This document shows, in pieces, positions 24,412-33,935 of a stretch of 64,000 nucleotides of DNA. A program made the translations under genes and the position numbers. Position 1 is the stretch's first letter. Each line of letters begins with the position of its first letter. This stretch comes from Amycolatopsis sp. A133 (lineage in GTDB: Bacteria > Actinomycetota > Actinomycetes > Mycobacteriales > Pseudonocardiaceae), in NCBI RefSeq assembly GCF_031082405.1, contig NZ_JAVHJU010000057.1, positions 556,864 through 620,863 on the forward strand. The letters are read 5' to 3'. The notes under the pieces were generated by a model, which saw only the letters and a program-made list of their open reading frames with translations, was not told where the DNA came from and searched no databases.

Positions 24412-26398
24412 TCGGCACGTCCGCACCGTCGCGGAGGAACACCGGGATCCGCTCGGCCGGCGCCGGCGCCTCGACCCAGTCGCCGCCGTCGTGCCGGGTG
24501 CCGGTCACCGCGTCCGTCCAGGTGGCCCCCGCCGGGAGGTACACCCGCCTCGAAGTGACCCCCGGCTCCAGCACCGGCGCCACCAGCAGAGCCGGTCCGA
24601 GCAGGAACTGGTCGTCCACGTCCCAGGCCGCGCTGTCCGCCGGGAAGTCGACGAACACCGGCCGCATCGGCGGGATGCCCTGTTCGTGGGCCACCCGCAT
24701 CTGCTCCATCAGGTAGGGCCGCAGCCGTTCGCGCAGCCGCAGCGACGCCGTGATCGCCTCGTACGCGGGCTCGCCGAACGACCAGACCTCGTTGGGGCCG
24801 CCGGTCATCTCCGGCCCGAACGCCGGCCGCGGGTCGCGGAAGCCGTGCAGGCGGAACAGCGGGCAGAACACCCCGTAGGAGAACCAGCGGACCATCAGCT
24901 CGCGATATTCGGGCGACGAAGGGTCGCCGCCGTGGAAGCCGCCGATGTCCGTGGTCCACCAGGGGATGCCGGCCAGCGCCACGTTCAGCCCGGCCCGCAC
25001 CTGCGCCCGCAGCGACGCCCACGTCGCCCCGACGTCACCCGACCAGAGCGCCGCCCCGAACCGCTGGCTGCCCGCCCACGCCGAGCGGCTGAGCAGCACC
25101 ACCTCGTCGTCGCCCTCGCCGCGGATGCCGTCGTGGAACGTCTGCGCGTTCACCTGCGGGTAGAGGTTGAACACCTCCGCGCCCGGGCCGGCGTGGAAGC
25201 CGAGGTTGTGCGGGTGGCCCGGCTGGATCTCCGGCTCGTCGCCGTCCAGCCACCACGCGCGCACGCCCAGGTCGTAGTAGTTCTCCTTGACCTTGTTCCA
25301 GACGAACCGGCGTGCCTCCGGGTTGGTCGCGTCGTAGAACGCCACCGGCATCTCGACGCCGAACCCCTTGTCCTTCCACGGCGCGTGCGCCGGGACGCCG
25401 CTCTCGGCGGCGACCAGCAGGCCCTGCTCGTGCAGGTCGCGGTAGTTCTCCGAAAGCGGGCTGACCGACGGCCACACCGAGACCATGAGCTTGACGCCGA
25501 GGCCGTCGAGCTCGCGCACCAGCCCGGCCGGGTCGGGCCACTCGGCCGGGTCGAACTTCCAGTCGCCGAGGTGGGTCCAGTGGAAGAAGTCCGCCACGAT
25601 CACCGAAAGCGGCAGCCCGCGCGAGTGGTACTCCCGCGCGACGGAAAGCAGCTCCTCCTGCGTGCGGTAGCGCAGTTTCGACTGCCAGAACCCGGCCGCC
25701 CACTCCGGCAGCATCGGCGCGTGCCCGGTCGCGTCGGCGTAGTGGCCGAGGATCTGCCGCGGGCCGTCGCCGGTGGTGATCCAGTAGTCGAGCTGGCGCG
25801 CGTCGTCGGCGACCCAGCGGGTGCCGTTGGCGGCCAGCTCGACCCGGCCGACCGCGGGGCTGTTCCACAGGAAGCCGTAGCCGCGGCTGGACAGCAGGAA
25901 CGGCACCGACACCTCGGCGTTGCGCTGCACCAGGTCGAGCACGAGGCCCTTCTGGTCGAGCCGGCCGTGCGTGTGCTGCCCGAGCCCGTAGATCCGCTCG
26001 TCGTCGTAGGCGCTGAAGCGCTGTTCCAGCCGGCCGTAGCCGTTGCGCGAGGGCATGAACAGCCGCGCGCCGGGCCACCAGAAGTGCGCCCGCTGCTCGG
26101 ACAGCAGCTCCTCGCCGGTGTCCGTGCGGACGAACTTGAGCTGCGCGTCGATCCCGGTGTCGGTGTCGGCGATCTCGACGATCGCGGTGAGCGCGCCGTT
26201 GACCACCCGGCCGTGGCGCCCGTCGGTCTCCGCGGTGGCGGCGGACGGCTTCGCGGGCAGCAGCGCGCCCGGGACGTCGTCGAGGATGCGGTGCCGTCCG
26301 GCGCGCACGCGGAGGCTGCCGTCGCCCCACGGCTCGATGCGCAGCACCTCGTGCCGCACGCTGACTTCGAGCGAGCGGCCGTCTTCGGTCGTGATCAC
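24398..26398 (-). CDS. Glycoside hydrolase family 31 (alpha-xylosidase-like)
   Basis: The 666-residue enzyme has an N-terminal beta-sandwich and a GH31 barrel. The nucleophile is Asp385 in WWLDGDEPE, aligning with the WxDMNE motif of alpha-glucosidases; the FHGGDPSSPEY region follows later. No signal peptide is present, so it works in the cytoplasm on imported oligosaccharide. The DGDEP variant resembles alpha-xylosidase-like members, but alpha-glucosidase activity cannot be excluded. The GTG has AGGAG upstream and lies 22 bases after the sugar permease stop, so it is the last gene of the LacI-controlled operon. Confidence 0.9.
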   Translation of the reverse strand: MITTEDGRSLEVSVRHEVLRIEPWGDGSLRVRAGRHRILDDVPGALLPAKPSAATAETDGRHGRVVNGALTAIVEIADTDTGIDAQLKFVRTDTGEELLSEQRAHFWWPGARLFMPSRNGYGRLEQRFSAYDDERIYGLGQHTHGRLDQKGLVLDLVQRNAEVSVPFLLSSRGYGFLWNSPAVGRVELAANGTRWVADDARQLDYWITTGDGPRQILGHYADATGHAPMLPEWAAGFWQSKLRYRTQEELLSVAREYHSRGLPLSVIVADFFHWTHLGDWKFDPAEWPDPAGLVRELDGLGVKLMVSVWPSVSPLSENYRDLHEQGLLVAAESGVPAHAPWKDKGFGVEMPVAFYDATNPEARRFVWNKVKENYYDLGVRAWWLDGDEPEIQPGHPHNLGFHAGPGAEVFNLYPQVNAQTFHDGIRGEGDDEVVLLSRSAWAGSQRFGAALWSGDVGATWASLRAQVRAGLNVALAGIPWWTTDIGGFHGGDPSSPEYRELMVRWFSYGVFCPLFRLHGFRDPRPAFGPEMTGGPNEVWSFGEPAYEAITASLRLRERLRPYLMEQMRVAHEQGIPPMRPVFVDFPADSAAWDVDDQFLLGPALLVAPVLEPGVTSRRVYLPAGATWTDAVTGTRHDGGDWVEAPAPAERIPVFLRDGADVPIRGE

Positions 26399-26420
26399 GC
26401 GGTGTCTCCTTGCCAGAATT

Positions 26421-27236
26421 TCAGTCTTTGACGGCGCCGCTGGTCAACCCGGCGACGACGTAGCGCTGGGCGACGACGAGCAGCACGGCCGCGGGGATCG
26501 CGGCGAGGACGGCGGTGGCCATGATCCCGTTCCAGTCGGCGGACTGGTTGCCGACGAACCGGTAGATGCCCACGGTGATGGGCTCGAAGGACTGCCCCGT
26601 GGTGAGGGTGACGGCGAACAGGAAGTCCGCCCAGGCGAACAGGAACGAGAACAGCCCGGCGGTGACCAGCGCGTTGCGGCTGACCGGCAGGATGATCGAG
26701 GAGAACGTGCGCCAGTACCCCGCACCGTCCACCCGGGACGCCTCGGTGAGCTCCTTCGGCACGGAGATCATGAACGCCCGCAGCAGCAGGATGGCGAACG
26801 GGATGGTCGCGGTGGAGTCGGCGAGCACCAGCCCGAGGTAGTTGTCGATCAGGCCGAGGTTGCTGAACACGGTGTAGAGCGCGTTGGCCATCACGATGCC
26901 CGGGATCATCTGCACGATGAGCAGCACGAACACCAGTGCCGGGCCGCCGCGCACCTTGAGCTGGGCCAGCGCGTAGGACGCGGGCGCCGCCACCAGCAGC
27001 GACACGACCACCGTGCCGAGCGCGACGACGACGCTGGAGAACAGGTTCGGCCCCTGCGTCGAAACGGCCTTCCGGTAGCCGTCCAGGGTGCCGCCGACGG
27101 GGAAGAACGCCGGGTCCGGGCTCAGCAGCGCGCCGCTCGGCTGCAGCGAGGCGTTGACCATCCAGTACAGCGGGAACAGCAGCACCGCGACGATCAGCAC
27201 GCCGAACACCGTCCGCGGCCAGTTCGACGTCTTCAT
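26421..27236 (-). CDS. Sugar ABC transporter permease (MalG type)
   Basis: The 271-residue permease has six membrane segments and the EAA loop (ELTEASRVDGAGYWRTFSSIILP) that docks onto the ATPase. It ends AGLTSGAVKD, the usual terminus of the CUT1 family. It overlaps the preceding permease by four bases (ATGA). No ATPase gene is in the operon; CUT1 importers in actinobacteria commonly share one MsiK ATPase encoded elsewhere. Confidence 0.93.
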   Translation of the reverse strand: MKTSNWPRTVFGVLIVAVLLFPLYWMVNASLQPSGALLSPDPAFFPVGGTLDGYRKAVSTQGPNLFSSVVVALGTVVVSLLVAAPASYALAQLKVRGGPALVFVLLIVQMIPGIVMANALYTVFSNLGLIDNYLGLVLADSTATIPFAILLLRAFMISVPKELTEASRVDGAGYWRTFSSIILPVSRNALVTAGLFSFLFAWADFLFAVTLTTGQSFEPITVGIYRFVGNQSADWNGIMATAVLAAIPAAVLLVVAQRYVVAGLTSGAVKD

Positions 27237-28174
27237 GCCGCCGCCTCCGCCAGTGTCGCCTTCGCCGAGCGCAGGTACAGCAGCCCGAAGAGCATCGCCA
27301 CCACGATGAGGACGTTGCCCACCGCGGCGCCCTGCCCGAACGCGAAGTCCTGGAAGGACAGCCGGTACGACCACGTGGTCAGGGTCTGCGTCGCGTTGGC
27401 CGGCCCGCCGCCGGTGACGACCATGATCACGTCGAACACCTTGATCGTGTAGACCAGCCCGAGCATGAGCACGATCCCGGTGACCGGGCGCAGCAGCGGC
27501 CAGGTGACGTGCCGGAACCGCTGCCACGCGCCCGCGCCGTCGAGCTCGGCGGCTTCGTAGAGCGACGCCGGGATCGCGCGCAGCCCGCCGTGCAGGATGA
27601 CCAGGTTGAACGGGATGCCGATCCAGATGTTGGTCAGGATCACCGCCGGCAGCGCCCAGCTCGTGCTGCTCAGCCAGGGCACCGCGTCGAAGCCCAGGAA
27701 CCGCAGGCCCGCGTTGAGCACGCCGTGGTCCTGGTCGAACATCCACCGCCAGACCGCGCCGCTGACCACCAGCGGCAGCAGCCACGGCAGCAGGAGCAGC
27801 GACCGCAGCAGCGCGCTGCCGAGGAAGCGGCCGTTGAAGAACACCGCGAGCGCCAGGCCGATGCCGAACTGGAAGACGATCGATCCGGCGGTGAACAGCA
27901 CCGTGTTGAGCGCCGCCGTCGAGAACAGCGGGCTGCCCAGCACGGCGGAGTAGTTCGCGATTCCGACGAAGGGCGCTTCGCCGGTGTAGAACGACTTGAC
28001 CGTGTAGTTCTGCGTGCTCATCACCAGGTTCGCGGCCAGGGGATAGCCGAAGAACACGACGACGTAGGCCAAGGCGGGCAGCAGGAACGCCCACGCGGCG
28101 AACCGGTTGTCCCGGTGGGACTTCCGGTTCGCGCGGGATGGTGCCGAGATCGTCGGGGCGGCGGCGAGCGTCAC
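27233..28174 (-). CDS. Sugar ABC transporter permease (MalF type)
   Basis: The 313-residue permease of a CUT1 importer has an N-terminal basic tail, six transmembrane segments and the EAA loop (LYEAAELDGAGAWQRFRHVTWP). I chose the GTG at 28174, which overlaps the stop of the solute-binding protein gene (GTGA), over a much longer open frame that runs through that gene. It pairs with the downstream MalG-type protein. Confidence 0.93.
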   Translation of the reverse strand: MTLAAAPTISAPSRANRKSHRDNRFAAWAFLLPALAYVVVFFGYPLAANLVMSTQNYTVKSFYTGEAPFVGIANYSAVLGSPLFSTAALNTVLFTAGSIVFQFGIGLALAVFFNGRFLGSALLRSLLLLPWLLPLVVSGAVWRWMFDQDHGVLNAGLRFLGFDAVPWLSSTSWALPAVILTNIWIGIPFNLVILHGGLRAIPASLYEAAELDGAGAWQRFRHVTWPLLRPVTGIVLMLGLVYTIKVFDVIMVVTGGGPANATQTLTTWSYRLSFQDFAFGQGAAVGNVLIVVAMLFGLLYLRSAKATLAEAAA

Positions 28175-29412
28175 GAGCCGCTCGCCTGCTGGGCGGCCTT
28201 GAGGGCCTGGTCGACCGGGGTCTTGCCGGTCAGCGCCGCCTGGAGCGCGTCGGCGAGCGCCTGCGAGACCTTCGGGTACTTTTCGCCGAGCTCGGCGGTG
28301 CGGGAGCGAGCTGTGCCGACCTCCTCGACGAACGCCTGCATCGACGGCTGCTCCGCGGCGAACTTCTGCGCCGTGGCGGTCTTCGACGGGATGTAGGCGT
28401 GCGCCTTGCTCCACTCGAGCATGGTCGGCTCGGACAGGATGCAGGAGAGCACCTTGCCGGCGGCCTGCTGGGCGGGCCCGCTGGTCACCGGGATCGTGCC
28501 GACCTCGCCGCCGAGCGCGACCACCGGCTTGCCGCCGGCCTGCGGCACCGGGATCGGCACGACGCCGTAGTGCAGCGACTTCTGCTCGTCGAGCCGGGCG
28601 ATGTTCCACGACCCGTTGATCATCATCGCCGCGCCGCCGCCGACGAACTGGTCGGCGACGTCGTTCTGGTTCCAGGTCACCACGGACTTCGACGCCGACC
28701 CGGAGTTCACCAGGTCGGTGACGTACTGCAGCGCCCGGGCCGACTGCGGGGAGTCCAATTGGGACAGTTCGGCGCCGTTGCTCCAGAAGAACGGGAGGAA
28801 CTGCCAGGTGCCCTCCTCGGACGGGATCGCGGAGAAGGCGAGGCCGTACTTGCCGTCCTTGGTCAGCTTCGCCGAGGCGGCCTTCAGCTCGTCCCACGTC
28901 TTCGGCGGCTCGACGCCCGCGGCCTGCAGGAGGTCCTTGTTGTAGATCAGCGCGAGGCCGTTGACGCCGGGGGCGACCCCGTACACCTTGTCCTGGTACG
29001 TGCCGGCCTTGACGATGCTCGGGTAGAGGCCGTCGGTGGTGATGCCGTAGTCGGACAGCGGCGTCAGCGCGCCGGTGGCGGCGACCTGCTGCAGCGTCGG
29101 GTTGTCGGTGAAGAGCAGGTTCGGCAGCGTCTTCGAGCTGGCGCTCTGCAGGACCTTCGGCAGCATCTGGCTGGTCGGCACCTTCTGGCGCTCGATCTTG
29201 ATCCCGGTCTGCGTGGCGCAGGTGTCGAGGATCTTCTGCCAGGCGGCCGACCCCTGCTCGTCGGCGTAGTAGTCGAGTTCGGTGATCGACGTGGCCGCCG
29301 GGGCGTCGGAGCCGGACGGCGCGGACGGCGCCGGGCTGGGGCTGCACGCGGCCAGCAGCGTGGCACTCGTGGCGCTCGCGGTCAGCAGAAGGGCGCGACG
29401 GACTACGGACAT
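28171..29412 (-). CDS. Sugar ABC transporter solute-binding lipoprotein
   Basis: The 413-residue lipoprotein has a signal peptide with the lipobox LLAAC (Cys23) and a Ser/Pro-rich linker, then a CUT1 binding domain (SKTLPNLLFTDNPTLQQVA; GGGAAMMINGSWNIARL). It captures an oligosaccharide outside the membrane and hands it to the two permeases. The ATG follows GAAGGAGAATCACC. With GH31 downstream and a secreted GH3 enzyme across the lacI gene, an oligosaccharide from a plant polymer is the likely ligand. Confidence 0.93.
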   Translation of the reverse strand: MSVVRRALLLTASATSATLLAACSPSPAPSAPSGSDAPAATSITELDYYADEQGSAAWQKILDTCATQTGIKIERQKVPTSQMLPKVLQSASSKTLPNLLFTDNPTLQQVAATGALTPLSDYGITTDGLYPSIVKAGTYQDKVYGVAPGVNGLALIYNKDLLQAAGVEPPKTWDELKAASAKLTKDGKYGLAFSAIPSEEGTWQFLPFFWSNGAELSQLDSPQSARALQYVTDLVNSGSASKSVVTWNQNDVADQFVGGGAAMMINGSWNIARLDEQKSLHYGVVPIPVPQAGGKPVVALGGEVGTIPVTSGPAQQAAGKVLSCILSEPTMLEWSKAHAYIPSKTATAQKFAAEQPSMQAFVEEVGTARSRTAELGEKYPKVSQALADALQAALTGKTPVDQALKAAQQASGS

Positions 29413-29493
29413 GGTGATTCTCCTTCGGCGGCGGAGCAGAACCGGCTGTGTTGATTCTTGCCAATCCGGCCACAGTCACGGCCGAATGGCTTA

Positions 29494-29509
29494 GTGGCAA
29501 CGGTTACGT
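29494..29509. promoter_or_regulatory. LacI-type half-symmetric operator before the binding-protein gene
   Basis: GTGGCAACGGTTACGT has the AACGGTT core with central CG typical of LacI/GalR operators. It lies in the 129-bp gap between lacI and the solute-binding gene, upstream of the latter. Its arms differ from the two sites near lacI and GH3, so either the repressor tolerates both or another LacI protein acts here. Confidence 0.5.
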
Positions 29510-29541
29510 GCCGGCGTGGGGTCGGCCTGCTTTTGGCCGGA

Positions 29542-30555
29542 TCAGTAAGGGGCGCGCGGCGAGGCGGTGCTCTCGCGCCGGGTGAGGCGGGGCCCGAGCA
29601 ACCGGACCTCCGGGGTGGTGTGGCCGGCGAGCCGGCGCATGGTCATCTCGACGGCCTGGGTGCCGACCTCCTCGGCCGGGATGGCCACGTTGGTCAGCGC
29701 GACCGCGTGCTGCTCGGCCATGCTGTCCGGGCACACGGCGATGACCGAGATGTCCTCGGGCACCCGCAGGCCGCGGTGGCGCAGGTCCGACAGCAGTCCG
29801 GGCAGCACGGCTTCGTTGTGCACGACCAGGCCGGTCAGGCCGGGATCGGCGGTGAGCAGGTCGTCTAGGCAGGCGCTCACCGCTTCGTAGGAGTGCGCGC
29901 ACGCCCGGGATTCCGCGCGCACGTCACGGCTTTTTGTGGCTTCGTCGAACCCGCGCAGGAACCGCGTCGCGTAGCTCGTGCCGCGCCGGTAGACGGCGGG
30001 GGACGGGCCGATCAAGGCGATCGAGCGGTGGCCGAGTTCGGCCAGGTGCGCGACGCACGCCGAGCCGGCCGCGGTGAAGTCGAGGTCGACGCAGCTCAGC
30101 CCGGCCGGGTGGTCGGGCACGCCGATGAGCACCACCGGCAGGTCCAGGGCCAGCAGCATCGGCACCCGCGGGTCGGCGGTCTCGATGTCCATCACCATCA
30201 GCGCGTCGGCGATCGCCGACGACGCCACCCGCTGCAGCGCGGCGGGCCCTTCGTCCTTGGTGAGCAGCAGCAGGTCGTGGTCGTACGCGCGGGCCGCGGT
30301 GACCGCCGAGGCGACGAACTCCATCACGACGGCGACGTTGAGGTCCGTGCGCAGCGGCACGACCAGTGCCAGCACGTTGGTCTTGCTGCTGGCCAGCGCC
30401 CGCGCCCCGGCGTGCGGGTGGTAGCCGAGCTTGCGGATGCTGTCCTCGACCAAACGCCGGGTCTTCGGCGAGATCGAACGTTTGCCGCTGATCACGTACG
30501 ACACCGTGCTGGGGGCCACCCCGGCCGCGTTGGCGACGTCGTTGATCGTGACCAC
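29542..30555 (-). CDS. LacI-family repressor of the glycan locus
   Basis: The 337-residue regulator has the classic N-terminal domain (MVTINDVANAAGVAPSTVSYVISG), a hinge helix (GARALASSKT) and a periplasmic-binding-like sugar domain. The GTG at 30555 has AGGAGG seven bases upstream. It lies between the importer/GH31 operon and the divergent GH3 gene. A 16-bp palindrome sits 38 bp upstream of its start and a near-identical one before the GH3 gene, so it most likely represses itself and GH3 until a sugar is imported. Confidence 0.93.
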   Translation of the reverse strand: MVTINDVANAAGVAPSTVSYVISGKRSISPKTRRLVEDSIRKLGYHPHAGARALASSKTNVLALVVPLRTDLNVAVVMEFVASAVTAARAYDHDLLLLTKDEGPAALQRVASSAIADALMVMDIETADPRVPMLLALDLPVVLIGVPDHPAGLSCVDLDFTAAGSACVAHLAELGHRSIALIGPSPAVYRRGTSYATRFLRGFDEATKSRDVRAESRACAHSYEAVSACLDDLLTADPGLTGLVVHNEAVLPGLLSDLRHRGLRVPEDISVIAVCPDSMAEQHAVALTNVAIPAEEVGTQAVEMTMRRLAGHTTPEVRLLGPRLTRRESTASPRAPY

Positions 30556-30592
30556 GGGCGGCCTCCTGGGGACGGGGAGGAGCAGGGACGGT

Positions 30593-30608
30593 GTCGAAGC
30601 GCATCGAC
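30593..30608. promoter_or_regulatory. LacI operator O1 (lacI leader)
   Basis: GTCGAAGCGCATCGAC is a 16-bp palindrome with one mismatched pair and a central CG, the signature of LacI-family operators. It lies 38 bp upstream of the lacI start and matches O2 at 30883-30898 in 13 of 16 positions. Confidence 0.65.
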
Positions 30609-30882
30609 GATGGCACGAAGGTAAGTGACACCCGCCCGAAACACAAGCGTCATTCGCCGTTCGCCCGCATTCGATTCGGATTCGACGACAGCCGTGTTGG
30701 TCGAAATTGTCGAAAGCGCCTGTTCTGGGTTTTTCTCGCAGCTCAAGGCGGGGGGCGGGGCTTCGCCGGCCGACCTCTGGGAGCGCTCACAGGAAGCCTT
30801 GACCTCGCGCTCACACGGCTGTAATAGTCGTCACGCTCCCCACCCTTCGACGCGAATGTTCCGCGCCGCGCCGTCGAAACGA

Positions 30883-30898
30883 TTCGACGATTCCGGAG
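30883..30898. promoter_or_regulatory. LacI operator O2 (GH3 leader)
   Basis: GTCGAAACGATTCGAC is a 16-bp palindrome with central CG and one mismatched pair, seven bases before the GH3 start and overlapping its ribosome-site region. It shares the pattern GTCGAA-RCGN-WTCGAC with O1, so the adjacent LacI protein probably blocks GH3 expression here. Confidence 0.65.
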
Positions 30899-30905
30899 GC
30901 CGTCC

Positions 30906-33857
30906 GTGCGCTTGTCCCTGTTCCGCCGTGCCCTCGTCCCGGTGGCGGCCGCGACCCTGCTGCTGGCCCCGTCGCCGGCGCTCGCGGCCCCTCCGCCGCC
31001 GTTCCGCGATCCCGCGCTGCCGCTGGCCGCGCGGATCGACGACCTGCTGTCCCGGCTCACCGCGGACGAGAAGATCTCGCTGCTGCACCAGTACCAGCCG
31101 GCCATCCCGCGGCTCGGCATCGGGGTTTTCAAGACCGGCACCGAAGCCCTGCACGGTATGGGCTGGTCGACCGACTACGACAACAAGGGGGCCGTGGTCA
31201 AGGCCGACGGCACGGTGTTCCCGCAGGCCATCGGCCTGGCCACGACCTGGGACCCGGCACTGGTGAAGCAGGTGGGCGCGGCGGTCGGCCAGGAGGCGCG
31301 CGGCTTCAACGCCCGCAACCCGACGCTTTGGGGCCTCAACCTGTGGGCGCCGGTGGTCAACCTGCTGCGCGACCCGCGGTGGGGCCGCAACGAAGAGGGC
31401 TACTCCGAGGACCCGCACCTGACCGGCGAGGTCGCGATCGCGTACGGCCGTGGCATGCAGGGTGACGACCCCCGGTACCTGCAGGCCGCGCCGACGCTGA
31501 AGCACTTCCTCGCCTACAACAACGAGGTCAACCGCGACACCAGCAACTCGTCGGTGCCGCCGAAGATCCTGCACGACTACGACGAGCAGGCGTTCAAGAT
31601 CCCGCTGCAGGCGGGCGCGGCCAACGCCGTCATGCCGTCGTACAACCTGGTCAACGGGCGGCCCAACCACGTGAGCCCGGACCTCGACGGCGCGCTGCGG
31701 AAGTGGGCGCCGCAGGACATCGCCGTCGTCAGCGACGCCGGTGCGCCGTCCAACCTGGTCAACTCGGAGAAGTACTACGCCACCAAGGCCGAGGGGGACG
31801 CGGCGGCGATCAAGGCGGGGCTGGACAGCTTCACCGACAACGACACCGACGGCTCGATCACCGTCAACGCGGTCAAGGAGGCGCTGGCCAAGGGCTTGCT
31901 GGCCATGTCCGACGTCGAGAACGCCGACCGCCACCTGCTTTCGCTGCGGTTCCGGCTCGGTGAGTTCGACCCGCCGGGCCGCAACCCCTACGCGAAGATC
32001 ACCCCGGCCGTCATCGGCTCGCCCGAGCACCAGGCCCTGGCCCGCAAGGCGGCCGACGAGCAGATGGTGCTGCTGCGCAACAACGGCAACGCGCTGCCGC
32101 TGGACGCCGCGAAGAACAAGAAGGTCGCGGTCGTCGGCCCGCTCTCGAACACGCTGTACGAAGACTGGTACGCCGGCGCGATGCAGTACAAGGTCACGCC
32201 GGTGCAGGGCATCAAGGAGCGGCTCGGCTCGGCGGGCACGGTCGCGTCGTCCGAAGGCGTGGACCGGATCGCGCTGAAGGACCTCTCCACGGGCCGGTAC
32301 CTGACGGCCCCCGCCACCACGGGCAAGGTGACCGCGGGCGGGACCGTCGCGGGCACCGCCGAGTCCTTCGACGTCTACGACTGGGGCGCCGGCAAGAACA
32401 CGCTGCGCGCGGCCGCGAACGGCAAGTTCATCGGCTACTCCGGCGGGGCCCTGGTGAACGACGTCGACCAGCCGGCCGGCTGGTTCGTGCAGCAGCAGCT
32501 GAAGCTCGACGCCCAGCCCGACGGCAGTTACGTGCTGGAGTACGCCGGCAACGAGGTGAACGAGCCGTGGTTCGGGCCCAACAAGTTCGCCGTCGTCGGC
32601 GCCGACGGGGTGCTGACGATCTCCGCCCCGGACGCCGCGCACGCGACGAAGTTCGGCCGTGACGTGCTGACCAGCGGCGTCGCCAGCGCGGTTGCCGCGG
32701 CCGAGGACGCCGACACCGCCGTCGTCGTGGTCGGCAGCATGCCGTTCATCAACGGCCGCGAGGCCAACGACCGCACGAGCACCGAGCTCGCCCCGGCGCA
32801 GCGCGCGCTGATCGAGGCGGTGCAGAAGGCGAACCCGCACACCGTCGTCGTGGTGGAGAACAGCTACCCGACGACCGGCTGGGACACGCTGTCCGTGCCC
32901 GGCATCCTGTGGACCAGCCACGCCGGGCAGGAGACCGGGCACGCGGTCGCCGACGTGCTCTTCGGCGACAAGGACCCGGGCGGGCGGCTGACGCAGACCT
33001 GGTACGCCTCCGACGCCGGGCTGCCGAGCATCCTCGACTACGACATCGCGAAGACCGGGATGACCTACCAGTACTACCGCGGGAAGCCGTTGTTCCCCTT
33101 CGGGTACGGGCTGAGCTACACCAGCTTCCGCCACGGCAACGTGCGCACTTCCCAGCTGAACGGGAAGGTGCAGGTCAGCGTCGACGTGACGAACACCGGC
33201 GCCCGCAGCGGGTCCGACGTCGTCCAGCTCTACTCGAGCGCGCGGCAGTCCCGCGTCCAGCAGCCGGTGAAGCAGCTGCGTGACTTCTCGAAGGTGACCT
33301 TGGCGCCGAAGGAGACCCGCACCGTGCGGTTCGAGGTGCCGGTGGCGGACCTGGCCTTCTGGGACGTCACGCGGGGCAAGTCCGTGGTGGAGACCGGGGT
33401 CTACGACTTCTCGGTCGGTCGCAACGCCGCCGACGTGGCCGGCTCGCAGCCGGTGTTCGTCGTGGGGGAGCGGATCCCCGCCCGCGACCTGACCCGGTCG
33501 ACGCCGGCGGAGAACTTCGACGCCTACGAGAACACGACGCTGACGGACACGGCCAAGACGGCGGGCACCTCCGTCGCGGCTTCGGCCGGGAGCTGGCTGG
33601 CGTTCAAGGACGTCGTGCTGAACGGCCCGGCGAAGTTCACGGCTTCGGTGGCCAAGGCGGAGGCGGGGACGACGAAGGTCACCGTCCGCCTCGGCTCGCC
33701 GACCGGCCGGGTGCTGGGCACGGCCGCGGTGCCGTCCACGGGGGACCACTACGCGTACGCGACGGTGTCCGCGGCACTGGCCAAGGCCAGCGGCAGGCAC
33801 GACGTGTACCTGACGTTCGACGGCCCGGTGAACCTGGCCACGTTCTCCCTGCGGTGA
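30906..33857 (+). CDS. Secreted multidomain GH3 beta-glycosidase
   Basis: The 983-residue exo-glycosidase is exported (signal peptide to about residue 28, ALAAP). A GH3 barrel spans about 40-380 with nucleophile Asp277 (VVSDAGAPSNL). The alpha/beta sandwich is interrupted at about 440-585 by a beta-trefoil/fascin-like module (KDLSTGRYLTAP; AANGKFIGYSGG), where other GH3 enzymes carry PA14. A fibronectin-like domain (about 740-840) and a C-terminal CBM6-like beta-sandwich follow. It probably releases beta-linked sugars, such as xylose or glucose, for the importer across the lacI gene. The start is GTG with GGAGG upstream. Confidence 0.92.
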   Translation: MRLSLFRRALVPVAAATLLLAPSPALAAPPPPFRDPALPLAARIDDLLSRLTADEKISLLHQYQPAIPRLGIGVFKTGTEALHGMGWSTDYDNKGAVVKADGTVFPQAIGLATTWDPALVKQVGAAVGQEARGFNARNPTLWGLNLWAPVVNLLRDPRWGRNEEGYSEDPHLTGEVAIAYGRGMQGDDPRYLQAAPTLKHFLAYNNEVNRDTSNSSVPPKILHDYDEQAFKIPLQAGAANAVMPSYNLVNGRPNHVSPDLDGALRKWAPQDIAVVSDAGAPSNLVNSEKYYATKAEGDAAAIKAGLDSFTDNDTDGSITVNAVKEALAKGLLAMSDVENADRHLLSLRFRLGEFDPPGRNPYAKITPAVIGSPEHQALARKAADEQMVLLRNNGNALPLDAAKNKKVAVVGPLSNTLYEDWYAGAMQYKVTPVQGIKERLGSAGTVASSEGVDRIALKDLSTGRYLTAPATTGKVTAGGTVAGTAESFDVYDWGAGKNTLRAAANGKFIGYSGGALVNDVDQPAGWFVQQQLKLDAQPDGSYVLEYAGNEVNEPWFGPNKFAVVGADGVLTISAPDAAHATKFGRDVLTSGVASAVAAAEDADTAVVVVGSMPFINGREANDRTSTELAPAQRALIEAVQKANPHTVVVVENSYPTTGWDTLSVPGILWTSHAGQETGHAVADVLFGDKDPGGRLTQTWYASDAGLPSILDYDIAKTGMTYQYYRGKPLFPFGYGLSYTSFRHGNVRTSQLNGKVQVSVDVTNTGARSGSDVVQLYSSARQSRVQQPVKQLRDFSKVTLAPKETRTVRFEVPVADLAFWDVTRGKSVVETGVYDFSVGRNAADVAGSQPVFVVGERIPARDLTRSTPAENFDAYENTTLTDTAKTAGTSVAASAGSWLAFKDVVLNGPAKFTASVAKAEAGTTKVTVRLGSPTGRVLGTAAVPSTGDHYAYATVSAALAKASGRHDVYLTFDGPVNLATFSLR

Positions 33858-33865
33858 CCGGAGGT

Positions 33866-33935
33866 GCTGTCCGGCAAGCGGGGCTTGCCGGACAGCCTTG
33901 CCGGACAGCCTTGCCGGACAGCCTTGCCGGACAGC
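33866..33935 (+). terminator. GH3 terminator with four tandem right arms
   Basis: GCTGTCCGGCAAG (33866-33878) is followed, after CGGGG, by four perfect head-to-tail copies of its complement CTTGCCGGACAGC (33884-33896, 33897-33909, 33910-33922, 33923-33935). The first makes a 13-bp hairpin eight bases after the GH3 stop; the others are alternative partners. The rest of the gap to 34242 shows only a small hairpin (GCCCCG-AAC-CGGGGC, 34201-34215) and no gene. Confidence 0.75.
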
